Below are positions 26,237 through 34,207 of a DNA stretch of 34,301 nucleotides, one piece after another (the stretch's first letter is position 1; every line of letters begins with the position of its first letter). The DNA lies in NCBI RefSeq assembly GCF_027587205.1, contig NZ_JAPDOD010000074.1, forward strand, positions 1 to 34,301, read 5' to 3'. The position numbers and the translations under genes were made by a program. This stretch comes from Solirubrobacter ginsenosidimutans. GTDB lineage: Bacteria; Actinomycetota; Thermoleophilia; Solirubrobacterales; Solirubrobacteraceae. The notes under the pieces are model-generated. The model did no database searches. It was not told the origin of the DNA and saw only the letters and a list, made by a program, of their open reading frames with translations.

Positions 26237-27493
26237 TCAGGTGTAGCGCAAGTACTGCCCCACGGCCTCGGTGATGATCCAGTCCGGCACTTGGCCGATG
26301 TCGACGACGCCCCGCGCGACATTGTCGATCAGTCCGCGGGCATCGCTCAGCTGCATTGCCTTCTCCTGCGCGAGCTCGGTCTGCGCTTTGGAGTCGCCGA
26401 GCACATCGATCTCGAGGTTGCTGAGCACGTATTCGCGGACCTTGTCGGCCACCCCGTGCACGACCTCCTCCTCGTCCGCATCGTTTCCCCACGCCTGCAG
26501 CGCGGCCTTCCCGTGGTGCATCGCAACCTCGGCACCGAGCTCGGTGGCCGCGCTGTAGACCGCCTTGCCCTTCGCGTTCTTCCAGCGAGTCACGATCGCA
26601 TCAAGGTCCGAGAACGTATGCACCTCATTGAGCGCCTTGTGCATCGCCATCTGCGCGGTATTGAGCGCGCTGTTGGTGCTGCCCCGGCCCGCCCACAGGT
26701 TGCGCGGATTCCCGTTCATCACGAAGAGGCCGACCTTGAGGACCTCCTCGTCGGTCAGGTCACCGTCGCCGGCGCCGGACCGCTGGCGGCCCGACACGAC
26801 GTGCTGGAAGGCTTCGGCGAACGCCATGCCGGATACGGGATCGGGAGGGGTGGAGAACGCGTTCCGCATCGGTTGGATGACCGCGTTTCTCTGCGCCGCG
26901 TACGCCTTGGTGACGAACTCGCGCATCGTGTGCCACGCCAGGATGTGCCGTCGGTGCTGTCCGGCCTTGACGGGGATGTTCTGCTGCGTGAAGAGCGGGA
27001 ACGCCGGCCGTCCGGTGATGCCCTCGCCGGACATCTCGACCGTGCCGAAGCCCGAGCCGCCGCTGCTGCTCTCGATGCCGGCGTGCCAGCGGACCGCGTC
27101 GGTGGCGATGCGGTGACGGTTGGGCTTGTCGTTGCTCAATTGCGCGAGCGCCTTGAGCCTCGCGACAACCTTCTCGGCGTCGGCGTCGAGCTCGTCGTCG
27201 ACCGTGCCGCTGAACGCCATATCGAACGTGCCCTGGCTCAGCACGTACTTGATCGCGGTCGTCCAGTGCGGGTCCCACTCGGGATCGGCGCTGCCTGCGG
27301 AGACGATGTCGGTCATGTACTGGCGCGGCGTGACGGGCTTGCGCTGGAGCTGCGCACGAGAGAGCAGCCGCGTCACGGCCTGGTTGCCCATCGTCCGCTG
27401 GAGTGCATCGATCTCGTGCGGCGTGCGGACCCGCTGCGGCTCTGGCTCGGAGTGCTCTCGGCGCCGCTCCTCGCGCTCGATCCGGTCATGCAT
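26237..27493 (-). CDS. GNQAV-motif protein, candidate contractile-injection-system cargo
   Basis: A 418-residue protein of unknown function. Residues 28-45 carry EIDALQRTMGNQAVTRLL, the LQRxxGNxAVxxLL motif that recurs near the N-terminus of actinobacterial proteins associated with extracellular contractile injection systems and DUF4157 proteins. The rest is soluble and polar, with no signal peptide. The block RRHILAWHTMREFV (about 177-190) is rich in His and Arg and looks like a possible active-site or nuclease-like helix, but this was not matched to a family. Acidic DLTDEEVLKVGLFV and a long helical C-terminus follow. The frame is open to 27811, but the ATG at 27493 starts the recognisable part. 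It lies between the nitroreductase and the patatin genes on the same strand. Confidence 0.65.
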   Translation of the reverse strand: MHDRIEREERRREHSEPEPQRVRTPHEIDALQRTMGNQAVTRLLSRAQLQRKPVTPRQYMTDIVSAGSADPEWDPHWTTAIKYVLSQGTFDMAFSGTVDDELDADAEKVVARLKALAQLSNDKPNRHRIATDAVRWHAGIESSSGGSGFGTVEMSGEGITGRPAFPLFTQQNIPVKAGQHRRHILAWHTMREFVTKAYAAQRNAVIQPMRNAFSTPPDPVSGMAFAEAFQHVVSGRQRSGAGDGDLTDEEVLKVGLFVMNGNPRNLWAGRGSTNSALNTAQMAMHKALNEVHTFSDLDAIVTRWKNAKGKAVYSAATELGAEVAMHHGKAALQAWGNDADEEEVVHGVADKVREYVLSNLEIDVLGDSKAQTELAQEKAMQLSDARGLIDNVARGVVDIGQVPDWIITEAVGQYLRYT

Positions 27494-27609
27494 GCCGGCC
27501 AGCCTGCTCGGACAGAGCCGTGCTGCGCAAGCCGCCGAGCGGTGCGCACCCTGCGCGTCACGTCGCGCCGCAATCAGGATCGTCAGCCCACGGACTCGAA
27601 TTCGGGGGA

Positions 27610-28119
27610 CTAGGACCGTCGGATGAGCTCCACGACCGGGATCAAGCGCTTGGTGCGCAGCTGGTAGGAGCCGAACGACGGTTGGTGGGCGACCACCCCG
27701 GCGAACAGGCGATCGCGGTCCTCGCCGGAGGTGATCACCGCGGTCGCATCGAAGGTCTCGCCGTCCATCTCGACCTTGACGCGGGGGTCGGCCTTGATGT
27801 TGTGAAACCACGGCGGGTTCCGGTCGGCGCCGGCCATCGAGGCGACGACGACGAGGCGGCCGTCGACGTGGTGGAAGGCGAGCGGCACGGTGCGCTTCTG
27901 GCCGGACTTGGCTCCGGTGGTCGTCAACAGCATGAGGTTGCGTTCGAGGTTCCCCGGGACCTTGTGGTCGTTCTGCCGGAAGTACTCGATCAGCGCCTCG
28001 TTGAACCGCCGTGTGCGTGACGCGGAGGGATCCCAGGCGGACGTGCCGGGTCCGCTGGGCGACCGGAGCTCGTCCGTCAGGGCTTCAAGTTGCTGGTTGT
28101 TGAGCTCGATTTTGGACAT
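27610..28119 (-). CDS. Deazaflavin (F420)-dependent nitroreductase family protein
   Basis: A 169-residue protein of the Ddn-type nitroreductase/F420 oxidoreductase family. Motifs are NLMLLTTTGAKSGQKRTVPL, PWFHNIKADPRVKVEMDGE and a C-terminal PVVELIRRS. The family binds F420 (or FMN) in a split-barrel fold and reduces varied substrates. The ATG at 28119 begins MSKIELNNQQ; the frame stays open upstream to 28482 only by chance overlap with the riboswitch region. It is divergent from glyA, and the 28120-28228 gap must hold promoters for both. Confidence 0.85.
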   Translation of the reverse strand: MSKIELNNQQLEALTDELRSPSGPGTSAWDPSASRTRRFNEALIEYFRQNDHKVPGNLERNLMLLTTTGAKSGQKRTVPLAFHHVDGRLVVVASMAGADRNPPWFHNIKADPRVKVEMDGETFDATAVITSGEDRDRLFAGVVAHQPSFGSYQLRTKRLIPVVELIRRS

Positions 28120-28228
28120 CCCAACGCAGGTAACCGTCCAGGCATGCATGGTCCAACGGCCGTCCGCCCGGTTCCGGCTCGTCCGCAGGCCATCTCGCCA
28201 TCGAGGCGGTTGTCCGGTACGGTTTGAA

Positions 28229-28304
28229 CGCGCGTCGTGACTGGCGCCTCGGGTGGAAGTGACCACCGGGAAGCGGCGCGCTCCTGACGCCGCGCGCCTG
28301 GGCA
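28229..28304 (+). ncRNA. ZTP (pfl) riboswitch
   Basis: The leader of the SHMT gene carries the conserved ZTP/pfl elements in order: CGTGACTGGCG (28236-28246), a P2 hairpin GGTGG/CCACC followed by GGGAAGC (28252-28274), a perfect 7-bp hairpin GGCGCGC...GCGCGCC (28275-28281 with 28292-28298) and the 3' sequence CCTGGGCA (28297-28304). The family senses ZTP/ZMP, the alarmone of low 10-formyl-tetrahydrofolate, and controls one-carbon and purine genes, including glyA. The SD sequence of glyA lies only 17 bases after it, which fits control of translation initiation; no clear terminator was seen. Boundaries are set by eye. Confidence 0.85.
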
Positions 28305-28330
28305 CCGAATCCGACCGTTCGGAGGTGCCC

Positions 28331-29575
28331 GTGCCCACCGTCCTTGAAGCCGCCGACGCCCGTGTCGCTGAACTGCTCGCCGCCGAGCAGACGCGCCAGC
28401 ACGACACGCTCAGCCTCATCCCGTCCGAGAACCACGTCTCACCCGCCGTGCTCGCCGCGACCGGGTCCGTCCTCACGAACAAGTACTCGGAGGGCTACCC
28501 GTCGCGCCGCTACTACCAGGGAAACCTCGTCATCGACGGCGTCGAGAGGCTCGCGGTGGAGCGTGCGCAGGCGCTCTTCGGCGTCGAGCACGCCAACGTT
28601 CAGCCGCTGTCGGGGGCGCCCGCGAACCTCGCCGTCTACGCGGCCTTCCTGGAACCGGGTGACACCGTGCTCGGCATGTCCCTCGACGCCGGCGGGCACC
28701 TCACGCACGGCTGGGGCGTGTCGGTCACGGGCCGCTGGTTCCGCGCCGTTCGCTACGGCGTGCGCCGCGAGACGGGCGTGATCGACCTCGACGAGGTCCG
28801 CGAGCTCGCCTTGCGCGAGCGGCCGAAGCTGATCTGGTGCGGCGGCACCGCGATCCCGCGCACGATCGACTTCGCGGGGTTCGCCGCGATCGCCGAGGAG
28901 GTCGGTGCCGTGCTGGCGGCCGACGTCGCCCACATCGCGGGCCTGATCGCCGGCGGCGCGCACCCTTCCCCCGCGGGGCACGCCGATGTCATCGCGACCA
29001 CGACGCATAAGACGTTGCGCGGTCCGCGTGGCGCGATGCTCATGTCAGGCGACAAGCACGCACGGGCGCTCGACCGCGCGGTCTTCCCCGGCCTGCAGGG
29101 CGGCCCGCACGACCACACGACGGCCGCGATCGCCGTCGCGCTGCATGAGGCCGCGCAACCGGCCTTCGCGGAATACGCCCGTGCGATCGTCGCCAACGCG
29201 GTGGCGCTAGCGGACGCGCTGATCGAGCGCGGCTACGACCTCGTCTCGGGCGGCACCGACAACCACCTGTTGCTCGTCGACCTCACGGCCCAGGACGTCG
29301 GCGGCCGGGCGGCCGCAGAGGCGCTCGAGCAGGCGGCGCTCGTTTGCAACTACAACACCGTCCCGTTCGATCCGCGCCCGCCACTGGACCCGTCGGGCAT
29401 CCGTCTCGGCACGCCCGCGATCACGACCCGCGGCCTCACGCCCGACCACATGGCCGACCTAGCGCGCTGGATCGACGAGAGCGTCCAGGCCGCCGGCCGG
29501 GAGGACGCTGCGGCGCTGCAGCGCATCCGCGGCGAGGTCGTCGAGCTCGCCCGCGCGTTCCCGCCGCCGGCCTAG
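28331..29575 (+). CDS. glyA: Serine hydroxymethyltransferase (SHMT), divergent branch
   Basis: A 414-residue PLP enzyme interconverting serine and glycine with transfer of the one-carbon unit to tetrahydrofolate. Family motifs: LIPSENHVSPAVLAATGSVL, TNKYSEGYPSRRYYQGN, NVQPLSGAPANLAVYAAFL, DVAHIAGLIAGG and ATTTHKTLRGPRG, with PLP-lysine Lys227. It departs from housekeeping SHMT in RYYQGNLVIDGVE (usually RYYGGCEYVD) and in GGTAIPR (usually GASAYPR), so it is a divergent type or paralogue. The start is the GTG at 28331: GGAGG is 5 bases upstream, and an upstream frame from 28253 only covers the riboswitch. Regulation by ZTP through the leader is predicted. Confidence 0.9.
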   Translation: MPTVLEAADARVAELLAAEQTRQHDTLSLIPSENHVSPAVLAATGSVLTNKYSEGYPSRRYYQGNLVIDGVERLAVERAQALFGVEHANVQPLSGAPANLAVYAAFLEPGDTVLGMSLDAGGHLTHGWGVSVTGRWFRAVRYGVRRETGVIDLDEVRELALRERPKLIWCGGTAIPRTIDFAGFAAIAEEVGAVLAADVAHIAGLIAGGAHPSPAGHADVIATTTHKTLRGPRGAMLMSGDKHARALDRAVFPGLQGGPHDHTTAAIAVALHEAAQPAFAEYARAIVANAVALADALIERGYDLVSGGTDNHLLLVDLTAQDVGGRAAAEALEQAALVCNYNTVPFDPRPPLDPSGIRLGTPAITTRGLTPDHMADLARWIDESVQAAGREDAAALQRIRGEVVELARAFPPPA

Positions 29576-29682
29576 CCCGGGCACGCCACATCGAGACGGG
29601 GCGGCGGCCTTGACTTGTCGCGGTGAACGGACGACTGTGTCCGGACGTCGGCAACTCCGTGGTCCATGCAGAGGAGAGCTCG

Positions 29683-29823
29683 ATGAGAAGAGGACGCACA
29701 CCGCTTCCTGAACTGCTGCACGCGGTGGCTCGCTCGCTCGGAATTGAATGGGGTCAGGGCTCAGTTCGAGGTCTTCGCTGCCGTCACGCGACTTCGGCCA
29801 CGGAGGGCACTGACCGCGGTTAA
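29683..29823 (+). CDS. Small hypothetical ORF between glyA and the GH3 gene
   Basis: A frame of 46 codons beginning MRRGRTPLPELLHAVARSLG and running to a TAA just before the GH3 gene. GAGGAGAG stands 6-8 bases before the ATG, a good ribosome site. No family was recognised, and the second half (CRHATSATEGTDRG) reads like chance. It may be a small leader peptide or spurious. The rest of the 29576-29847 gap shows no gene. Confidence 0.22.
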   Translation: MRRGRTPLPELLHAVARSLGIEWGQGSVRGLRCRHATSATEGTDRG

Positions 29824-29847
29824 CCCCAACCCGAGGAGGACACGTCC

Positions 29848-32310
29848 ATGTCCGCTCCGCACGCCAGAGGCCGTATGCGCAGGAGAAGGAAGGCGGTGTT
29901 CGTCGTCGCTGTCGGCGCTTGTCTGGCCGCGGCGCTGGCCGTCCTCGTCGGCCAGGGCGCCCTCGCTTCCGCACACCCGGGCAACGCTCCGTGGCTCGAT
30001 CCGCACAAGCCGATCCAGGCGCGGGTGAACGCCCTGCTCGGTGCGATGACCTTGCCCGAGAAGGTCGGCCAGATGGACCAGCAACTGGTCGACAACTTGA
30101 CCGGTCCGTCCGGCGGATGCGGCAGCCAGGGCTGGGCGCAGCTCAATCAGAGCTGCATGAAGACGTGGCTGGTCGACAACAACACGGGCTCGTTGCTCGC
30201 GGGCGGTACCGACAATCCGCCGGATACCACCGGCCACGGCGGCAGCGGTAACACCGGCTACGACTGGGCCAACGAGTACAACCTGATCCAGCAGTACGCC
30301 ATCCAGAATTCGCGGCTGCACATCCCGGTGATCTTCGGGGTTGACGCAGTGCACGGCTTCGGCCATCCCTGGCAGGCGCCGCTCTATCCCCAGTCCATCG
30401 GCATGGGCGCCACCTGGGATCCGCCGGCGGCTCGCGCCGGCGGCGTCGCGACCGCCCAGGCGGTTCGCGCGACCGGCTGGAACTGGGTCTTCGCCCCAGT
30501 CCAGGATCTGGCCCGCGACAACCGGTGGGGACGGACCTACGAGACCTGGGCCGAAGCGCCGGTGCTCGCGACGGCAATGGGCGGCGCGAACATCGGAGGC
30601 ATGCAGGCGCCCGGTCCGGCCGGCTCGCTCGGCGTCGCGGCGACGGTCAAGCATTTCGCCGGCTACTCGCAGTCGATCAACGGCCACGACCGCAACGAGG
30701 CGCTGCTGCCCCTGAGCTACCTGCAGAGCGTGATCCTTCCGTCCTACGCCGGCGGTATCGACGCCGGGGCTGGGACGGTCATGGCGGACTCCGGTTCCAT
30801 CAACGGCGTTCCCGCCACCGGGTCGCACTACCTCCTGACCGACATCCTGCGCAACCAGTTGCACTTCCAGGGCGTCGTGATCAGTGACTATCAGGACGTG
30901 CAGGCATTGCAGACCGCGTACCACGTCGCGGCCACCCCGGCGGAGGCGATTGCCAAGGCCGTGAACGCGGGTGTCGACATGGCGATGTACGTGACCGGCC
31001 CGGATCAATGGCAGACCGCCATCCTCCAGGCCGTCCAGTCGCACATGATCTCGATGGCACGGATCAACGAGGCAACGCGGCGGATTCTCACGCTGAAGTT
31101 CCAGCTCGGCCTGTTCGACCAACCGTGCGTCAGCAACCCGAGCAGGCCGTGCGTCGACGCCAACGCCGCCAACGCGGCGGTCACCGCTGGGCGAGCCGGG
31201 ACGCTCACGGCAGCGCAGGAGTCGATGACCCTGCTGCGCAACCAGAACAACACGCTCCCGCTCTCTTCGTCCGCCAAGATCGTCGTCACCGGTCCGAGCG
31301 CCGACTCGATGACGAACCAGCTCGGCGGGTGGAGCGTCAGCTGGCAAGGCGTGTTCGGTGCCGGTCACGTCTGCTGCATGGGTCTGCCTGACCAGATTCC
31401 CCCCGGTACCACGGTGCAGAAGGGGATTCTGAGCGGCGACCGCAACGCCGTGTACGTGCCGGACGGCGCCACCGCCGCGAACACGCCCGCCGACGCCTAC
31501 GTCGTGGCGGTCGGTGAGAAGGCGTACGCCGAAGGGCTGGGCGACAACCCGGCGCCGCAATTGCCGCCTGACCAGAAGGCTCTGATCAAGGCGCTCGAGG
31601 ACACCGGCAAGCCGGTGATCGTCGTCGTCATCGCCGGACGTCCGGTCGGCCTGGGGCCGGATGCCGAGAACGCGAACGGCATTCTCATGGCCTACCAAGG
31701 CAGCACCGAGGCCGGCCAGGCGGTCGCCGACGTGATCTTCGGCAAGATCAACCCCAACGGCAAGCTGCCGATCAGCTGGCCGTCCGACGCCGCCGCACCG
31801 GGAGGGGACTTCGACGGTTCCGCATTCTCACCGCTGGGCGACCAGCCGAAGTTCTTCGACCAGCTCCCGGGCACAGGATCCGGGCAGGGGCACGCCTACA
31901 ACCCGCTCTACCCGTTCGGGTTCGGCCTGTCCTACACGACGTTCACGGCGAGCGGCCTCTCGGTGACCGCGAATGTCTCCCGCCGAGGCACGGCGACCGC
32001 GACGTTCACGGTCAGCAACACCGGAACTCGTAGCGGGACCGACATCGTTCCCGTCTACGTGTCCCAGCCGGTCAGCAGCGTGATCGTGCCTCCGCAGAGG
32101 CTGGTCGGATTCACGCGCGTCACGCTCGACGCCGGCCAGTCCAGGACCGTCAGCGTCGAATTCCCGGTGTCGACACTGGCCGAGACGCAAGGAGACATCG
32201 ACGCGTCCGGACCACCGACCGTCGAGCCCGGCAACTATGTCGTCCAGTTGAACAACAACGTCACGACGCCGTACGACGTCGCCGCGTCAGCACCCTTCAC
32301 CATCCGCTGA
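29848..32310 (+). CDS. Secreted GH3 beta-glucosidase
   Basis: A glycoside hydrolase family 3 enzyme of 820 residues, acting outside the cell. A signal peptide with a basic start and KAVFVVAVGACLAAALAVLV ends near ASAHP. The (beta/alpha)8 domain has ALLGAMTLPEKVGQM, IFGVDAVHG, ATVKHFAGYSQ and the nucleophile Asp347 in GVVISDYQDV. The second domain has SMTLLRNQNNTLPL and GADAENANG-like segments with KLPISWP, and a C-terminal fibronectin-III-like domain ends the protein (LSYTTFTASGLSVTANVS onward). The family cleaves beta-linked glucose or xylose from oligosaccharides; cellobiose or gentiobiose-like substrates are likely but unproven. GGAGG precedes the ATG. The stop overlaps the end of the convergent SDR gene by 24 bases. 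Confidence 0.92.
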   Translation: MSAPHARGRMRRRRKAVFVVAVGACLAAALAVLVGQGALASAHPGNAPWLDPHKPIQARVNALLGAMTLPEKVGQMDQQLVDNLTGPSGGCGSQGWAQLNQSCMKTWLVDNNTGSLLAGGTDNPPDTTGHGGSGNTGYDWANEYNLIQQYAIQNSRLHIPVIFGVDAVHGFGHPWQAPLYPQSIGMGATWDPPAARAGGVATAQAVRATGWNWVFAPVQDLARDNRWGRTYETWAEAPVLATAMGGANIGGMQAPGPAGSLGVAATVKHFAGYSQSINGHDRNEALLPLSYLQSVILPSYAGGIDAGAGTVMADSGSINGVPATGSHYLLTDILRNQLHFQGVVISDYQDVQALQTAYHVAATPAEAIAKAVNAGVDMAMYVTGPDQWQTAILQAVQSHMISMARINEATRRILTLKFQLGLFDQPCVSNPSRPCVDANAANAAVTAGRAGTLTAAQESMTLLRNQNNTLPLSSSAKIVVTGPSADSMTNQLGGWSVSWQGVFGAGHVCCMGLPDQIPPGTTVQKGILSGDRNAVYVPDGATAANTPADAYVVAVGEKAYAEGLGDNPAPQLPPDQKALIKALEDTGKPVIVVVIAGRPVGLGPDAENANGILMAYQGSTEAGQAVADVIFGKINPNGKLPISWPSDAAAPGGDFDGSAFSPLGDQPKFFDQLPGTGSGQGHAYNPLYPFGFGLSYTTFTASGLSVTANVSRRGTATATFTVSNTGTRSGTDIVPVYVSQPVSSVIVPPQRLVGFTRVTLDAGQSRTVSVEFPVSTLAETQGDIDASGPPTVEPGNYVVQLNNNVTTPYDVAASAPFTIR

Positions 32311-33195
32311 TTCACGATCGCTGGATCGCCGCGCCAACGCTGGCGCGGCGATGCCGGTCGCCCATGGCAAGACCGTGCCGAACTGGACGAGCTCGCCGTA
32401 ATACGTGGGGTCGAAGCTCTCGGCGAGCACGAGTTCGACTGGCCAGGACGCCGCTTCGGCCGGGGTCTGGGCCTCGCTCATGTCTGCGAACCAGGGGCGG
32501 GAGGCGTCGGTGTCGATCAGGCCCGGGCAGAGCGCCATGAGGAGCTTGCCCTCGGCGAGATCGGCGGGGCGTCGCGTCCGGGCTACAGCGCGGACGGCGG
32601 CGACCTGGGCGACCTTGGACGGGATGTTCAGCCAGCTGCCGTAGCCCTCGGCTTCGGCGCGGCCGTCGTGGACGGCCCGCCGCCACTCGGCGACGAGGGC
32701 GTCGACGGCGTCGAGGCTGTCGGCGGCGGCCGCGGCGAAGCGATCGGCGATACGGGCGTCGAGCTTGTCGAGCGTTCCGAGTGCGCTGGCCACGACGATC
32801 AGCCGGCCGCCGCGTCGTAGGCGTGGGGCGAAGGCGCGGAGCATGTGGCTGGTGGCGAGATTGCTGGTCTCGGCGAGGGCATCGACCTGTTCGGCGGGAT
32901 CGTCGTCGGGCGTCATCCGCGACGTGGCGTTGGAGAAGACGATGTCGACCTCTCCCAGCTCAGCCGCCAGGTCCGCGATGGCGTCGCCGTCGCGGACGTC
33001 GAGCACGCGGCCTTCGACGCGGGCGATCGGCTGGGCCTCGGCGACGGCGGCCACGGCGGCTTGGACGCGTCCCGGGTCGCGGCCGGTGAGCAGGACGCGG
33101 TCGTGCGGCGCCATGCGAGCGGCCAGCGTCTCGACCAGCGCGAGGCCGAGGCCTTGGTTGGCGCCCGTGACGAGGGCGATGCGGGGGTCGGGCAT
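32287..33195 (-). CDS. Short-chain dehydrogenase/reductase (SDR), catalytic Tyr replaced
   Basis: A 302-residue classical SDR. TGANQGLG (10-17) is the cofactor loop. DVRDGDAIADLAAELGEVDI carries the Asp adjacent to the adenine pocket. SNAT stands where NNAG is usual. VVASALGTL provides the catalytic Ser. The active-site helix reads WLNIPSKVAQVAAV with Lys194, but the usual Tyr four residues before it is Asn190, an unusual change. ALCPGLIDTDAS follows as in carbonyl-reductase-like SDRs. It is divergent from the LysR gene at 33266, so LysR control is likely. Its 3' end overlaps the GH3 gene and a strong hairpin. Confidence 0.88.
   Translation of the reverse strand: MPDPRIALVTGANQGLGLALVETLAARMAPHDRVLLTGRDPGRVQAAVAAVAEAQPIARVEGRVLDVRDGDAIADLAAELGEVDIVFSNATSRMTPDDDPAEQVDALAETSNLATSHMLRAFAPRLRRGGRLIVVASALGTLDKLDARIADRFAAAAADSLDAVDALVAEWRRAVHDGRAEAEGYGSWLNIPSKVAQVAAVRAVARTRRPADLAEGKLLMALCPGLIDTDASRPWFADMSEAQTPAEAASWPVELVLAESFDPTYYGELVQFGTVLPWATGIAAPALARRSSDRESADGEGC
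32325..32352 (+). terminator. Strong hairpin after the GH3 gene (terminator-like, no T-run)
   Basis: ATCGCCGCGCCA and TGGCGCGGCGAT form a perfect 12-bp stem around the loop ACGC. It begins 15 bases after the GH3 stop codon at 32310, where a terminator is expected. No T-run follows, as is common in high-GC actinobacteria. The hairpin lies within the last codons of the convergent SDR gene, so it could also pause or stop SDR transcription from the other side. Confidence 0.55.
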
Positions 33196-33250
33196 GACCT
33201 CAAGCTAGCCGCGTCGACCCCATGCCGATGGCGACAATTCGGCACAGCTA

Positions 33251-33269
33251 CCATGCGTCATACGCATGG
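33251..33269 (+). promoter_or_regulatory. Perfect inverted repeat over the LysR start codon, likely operator
   Basis: CCATGCGTCATACGCATGG is a perfect palindrome with 8-base arms and a 3-base centre. It contains the LysR T-N11-A motif (T at 33254, A at 33266). It spans the start codon ATG at 33266-33268 and lies in the 70-base divergent gap between the SDR and LysR genes. LysR regulators usually bind such sites to control both the divergent target and their own gene. Binding here could also block translation start of the regulator gene. Confidence 0.6.
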
Positions 33270-34162
33270 CCACGGACTTCTCGCCGACCGGGTTGCGGGT
33301 GTTGCGCGAGGTCGCGCAAGCGGGCTCGTTCTCGGCCGCGGCACATTCGCTGGGCTACACGCAGTCCGCGGTGTCCCGGCAGGTGGCGGCGCTGGAGGCC
33401 GTCGCCGGGCGCCGGTTGTTCGATCGCAGTCGGCTCGGTGTCGTCCTCACGCCGGCGGGATCGCGCCTGCTGCCCCGCGCGATCCGGGTGCTGGACGAGC
33501 TCGACGCCGCCGTGCGTGAGACGGCCGGCGAGGTTGTCGCGGGTGGACCGGTGCGGCTGGGAGCGTTCGCCACGGCGGCCGCGGGGCTCGTGCCGACGGC
33601 GCTGGCCTCATTGCCTCAGGACCCGAACGTCACGCTGCGCGAGGGGACCACGCCCGCGCTCACTCGTGCGCTGCGAGCGGGCACGCTCGATCTCGCGATC
33701 CTCGCCCAAACGCCGCCGTTTCGGCCGCCGGACGCGGAGTCGCCGCCGCTTGAGCTCACGCTGCTCTCGGAGCGCGAGCTGGTTCTCGCGGTGTCGTCGA
33801 ACCACCCGTTCGCGAGCGCCCGAGCGGTCGAGGTCGATCAGCTCAACGGCCAGATCTGGGTCGCGAGCCGCTCCGACGCGGGCGACTCGCTGCTCGGGGT
33901 GTGGCCAGGACTGGCGGAGCGTCCCGACGTCCGCTTCGTCGTGCGCGACTGGCTGGCCAAGCTCCAGCTCGTGGCCGCCGGGCTCGCCATCACGACGCTT
34001 GCGCCGATCGCTCGTGAGGTCCTGCCCGACGGCGTCCGGGTCGTCGCCGTGCGAGGCGAGCCACAGGAGACGCGGCGCCTGGTGCTGGCGCGGTTGCCCG
34101 GCCCGCTCGGCGGCGCCACCGCTCGCGTGGTCGACGCGCTGATCGCCGCCGCGCGGGCGTAA
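33266..34162 (+). CDS. LysR-family transcriptional regulator
   Basis: A 298-residue LysR regulator of normal length. The winged helix-turn-helix lies at about 5-65 (FSAAAHSLGYTQSAVSRQVA, with LEAVAGRRLFDRSRLGVVLT). The effector domain (about 95-290) has GPVRLGAFATAAAGLVPTAL, LREGTTPALTRALRAGTLDL and WLAKLQLVAAGLAITTLAP. The ATG at 33266 is preceded by no clear ribosome site and lies inside a palindrome. It is divergent from the SDR gene, its probable target. The ligand cannot be read from sequence. Confidence 0.92.
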   Translation: MATDFSPTGLRVLREVAQAGSFSAAAHSLGYTQSAVSRQVAALEAVAGRRLFDRSRLGVVLTPAGSRLLPRAIRVLDELDAAVRETAGEVVAGGPVRLGAFATAAAGLVPTALASLPQDPNVTLREGTTPALTRALRAGTLDLAILAQTPPFRPPDAESPPLELTLLSERELVLAVSSNHPFASARAVEVDQLNGQIWVASRSDAGDSLLGVWPGLAERPDVRFVVRDWLAKLQLVAAGLAITTLAPIAREVLPDGVRVVAVRGEPQETRRLVLARLPGPLGGATARVVDALIAAARA

Positions 34163-34207
34163 GCCCGTTGCATCTCACCGGGTGCTGATCTACCGTTGGA
34201 CGTGACT

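Noticed and set aside
27494..27811. Longer N-terminus of the GNQAV-motif protein
   Set aside because: The added 106 residues are Arg-rich and overlap the nitroreductase gene on the same strand in another frame. The ATG at 27493 starts the recognisable part.
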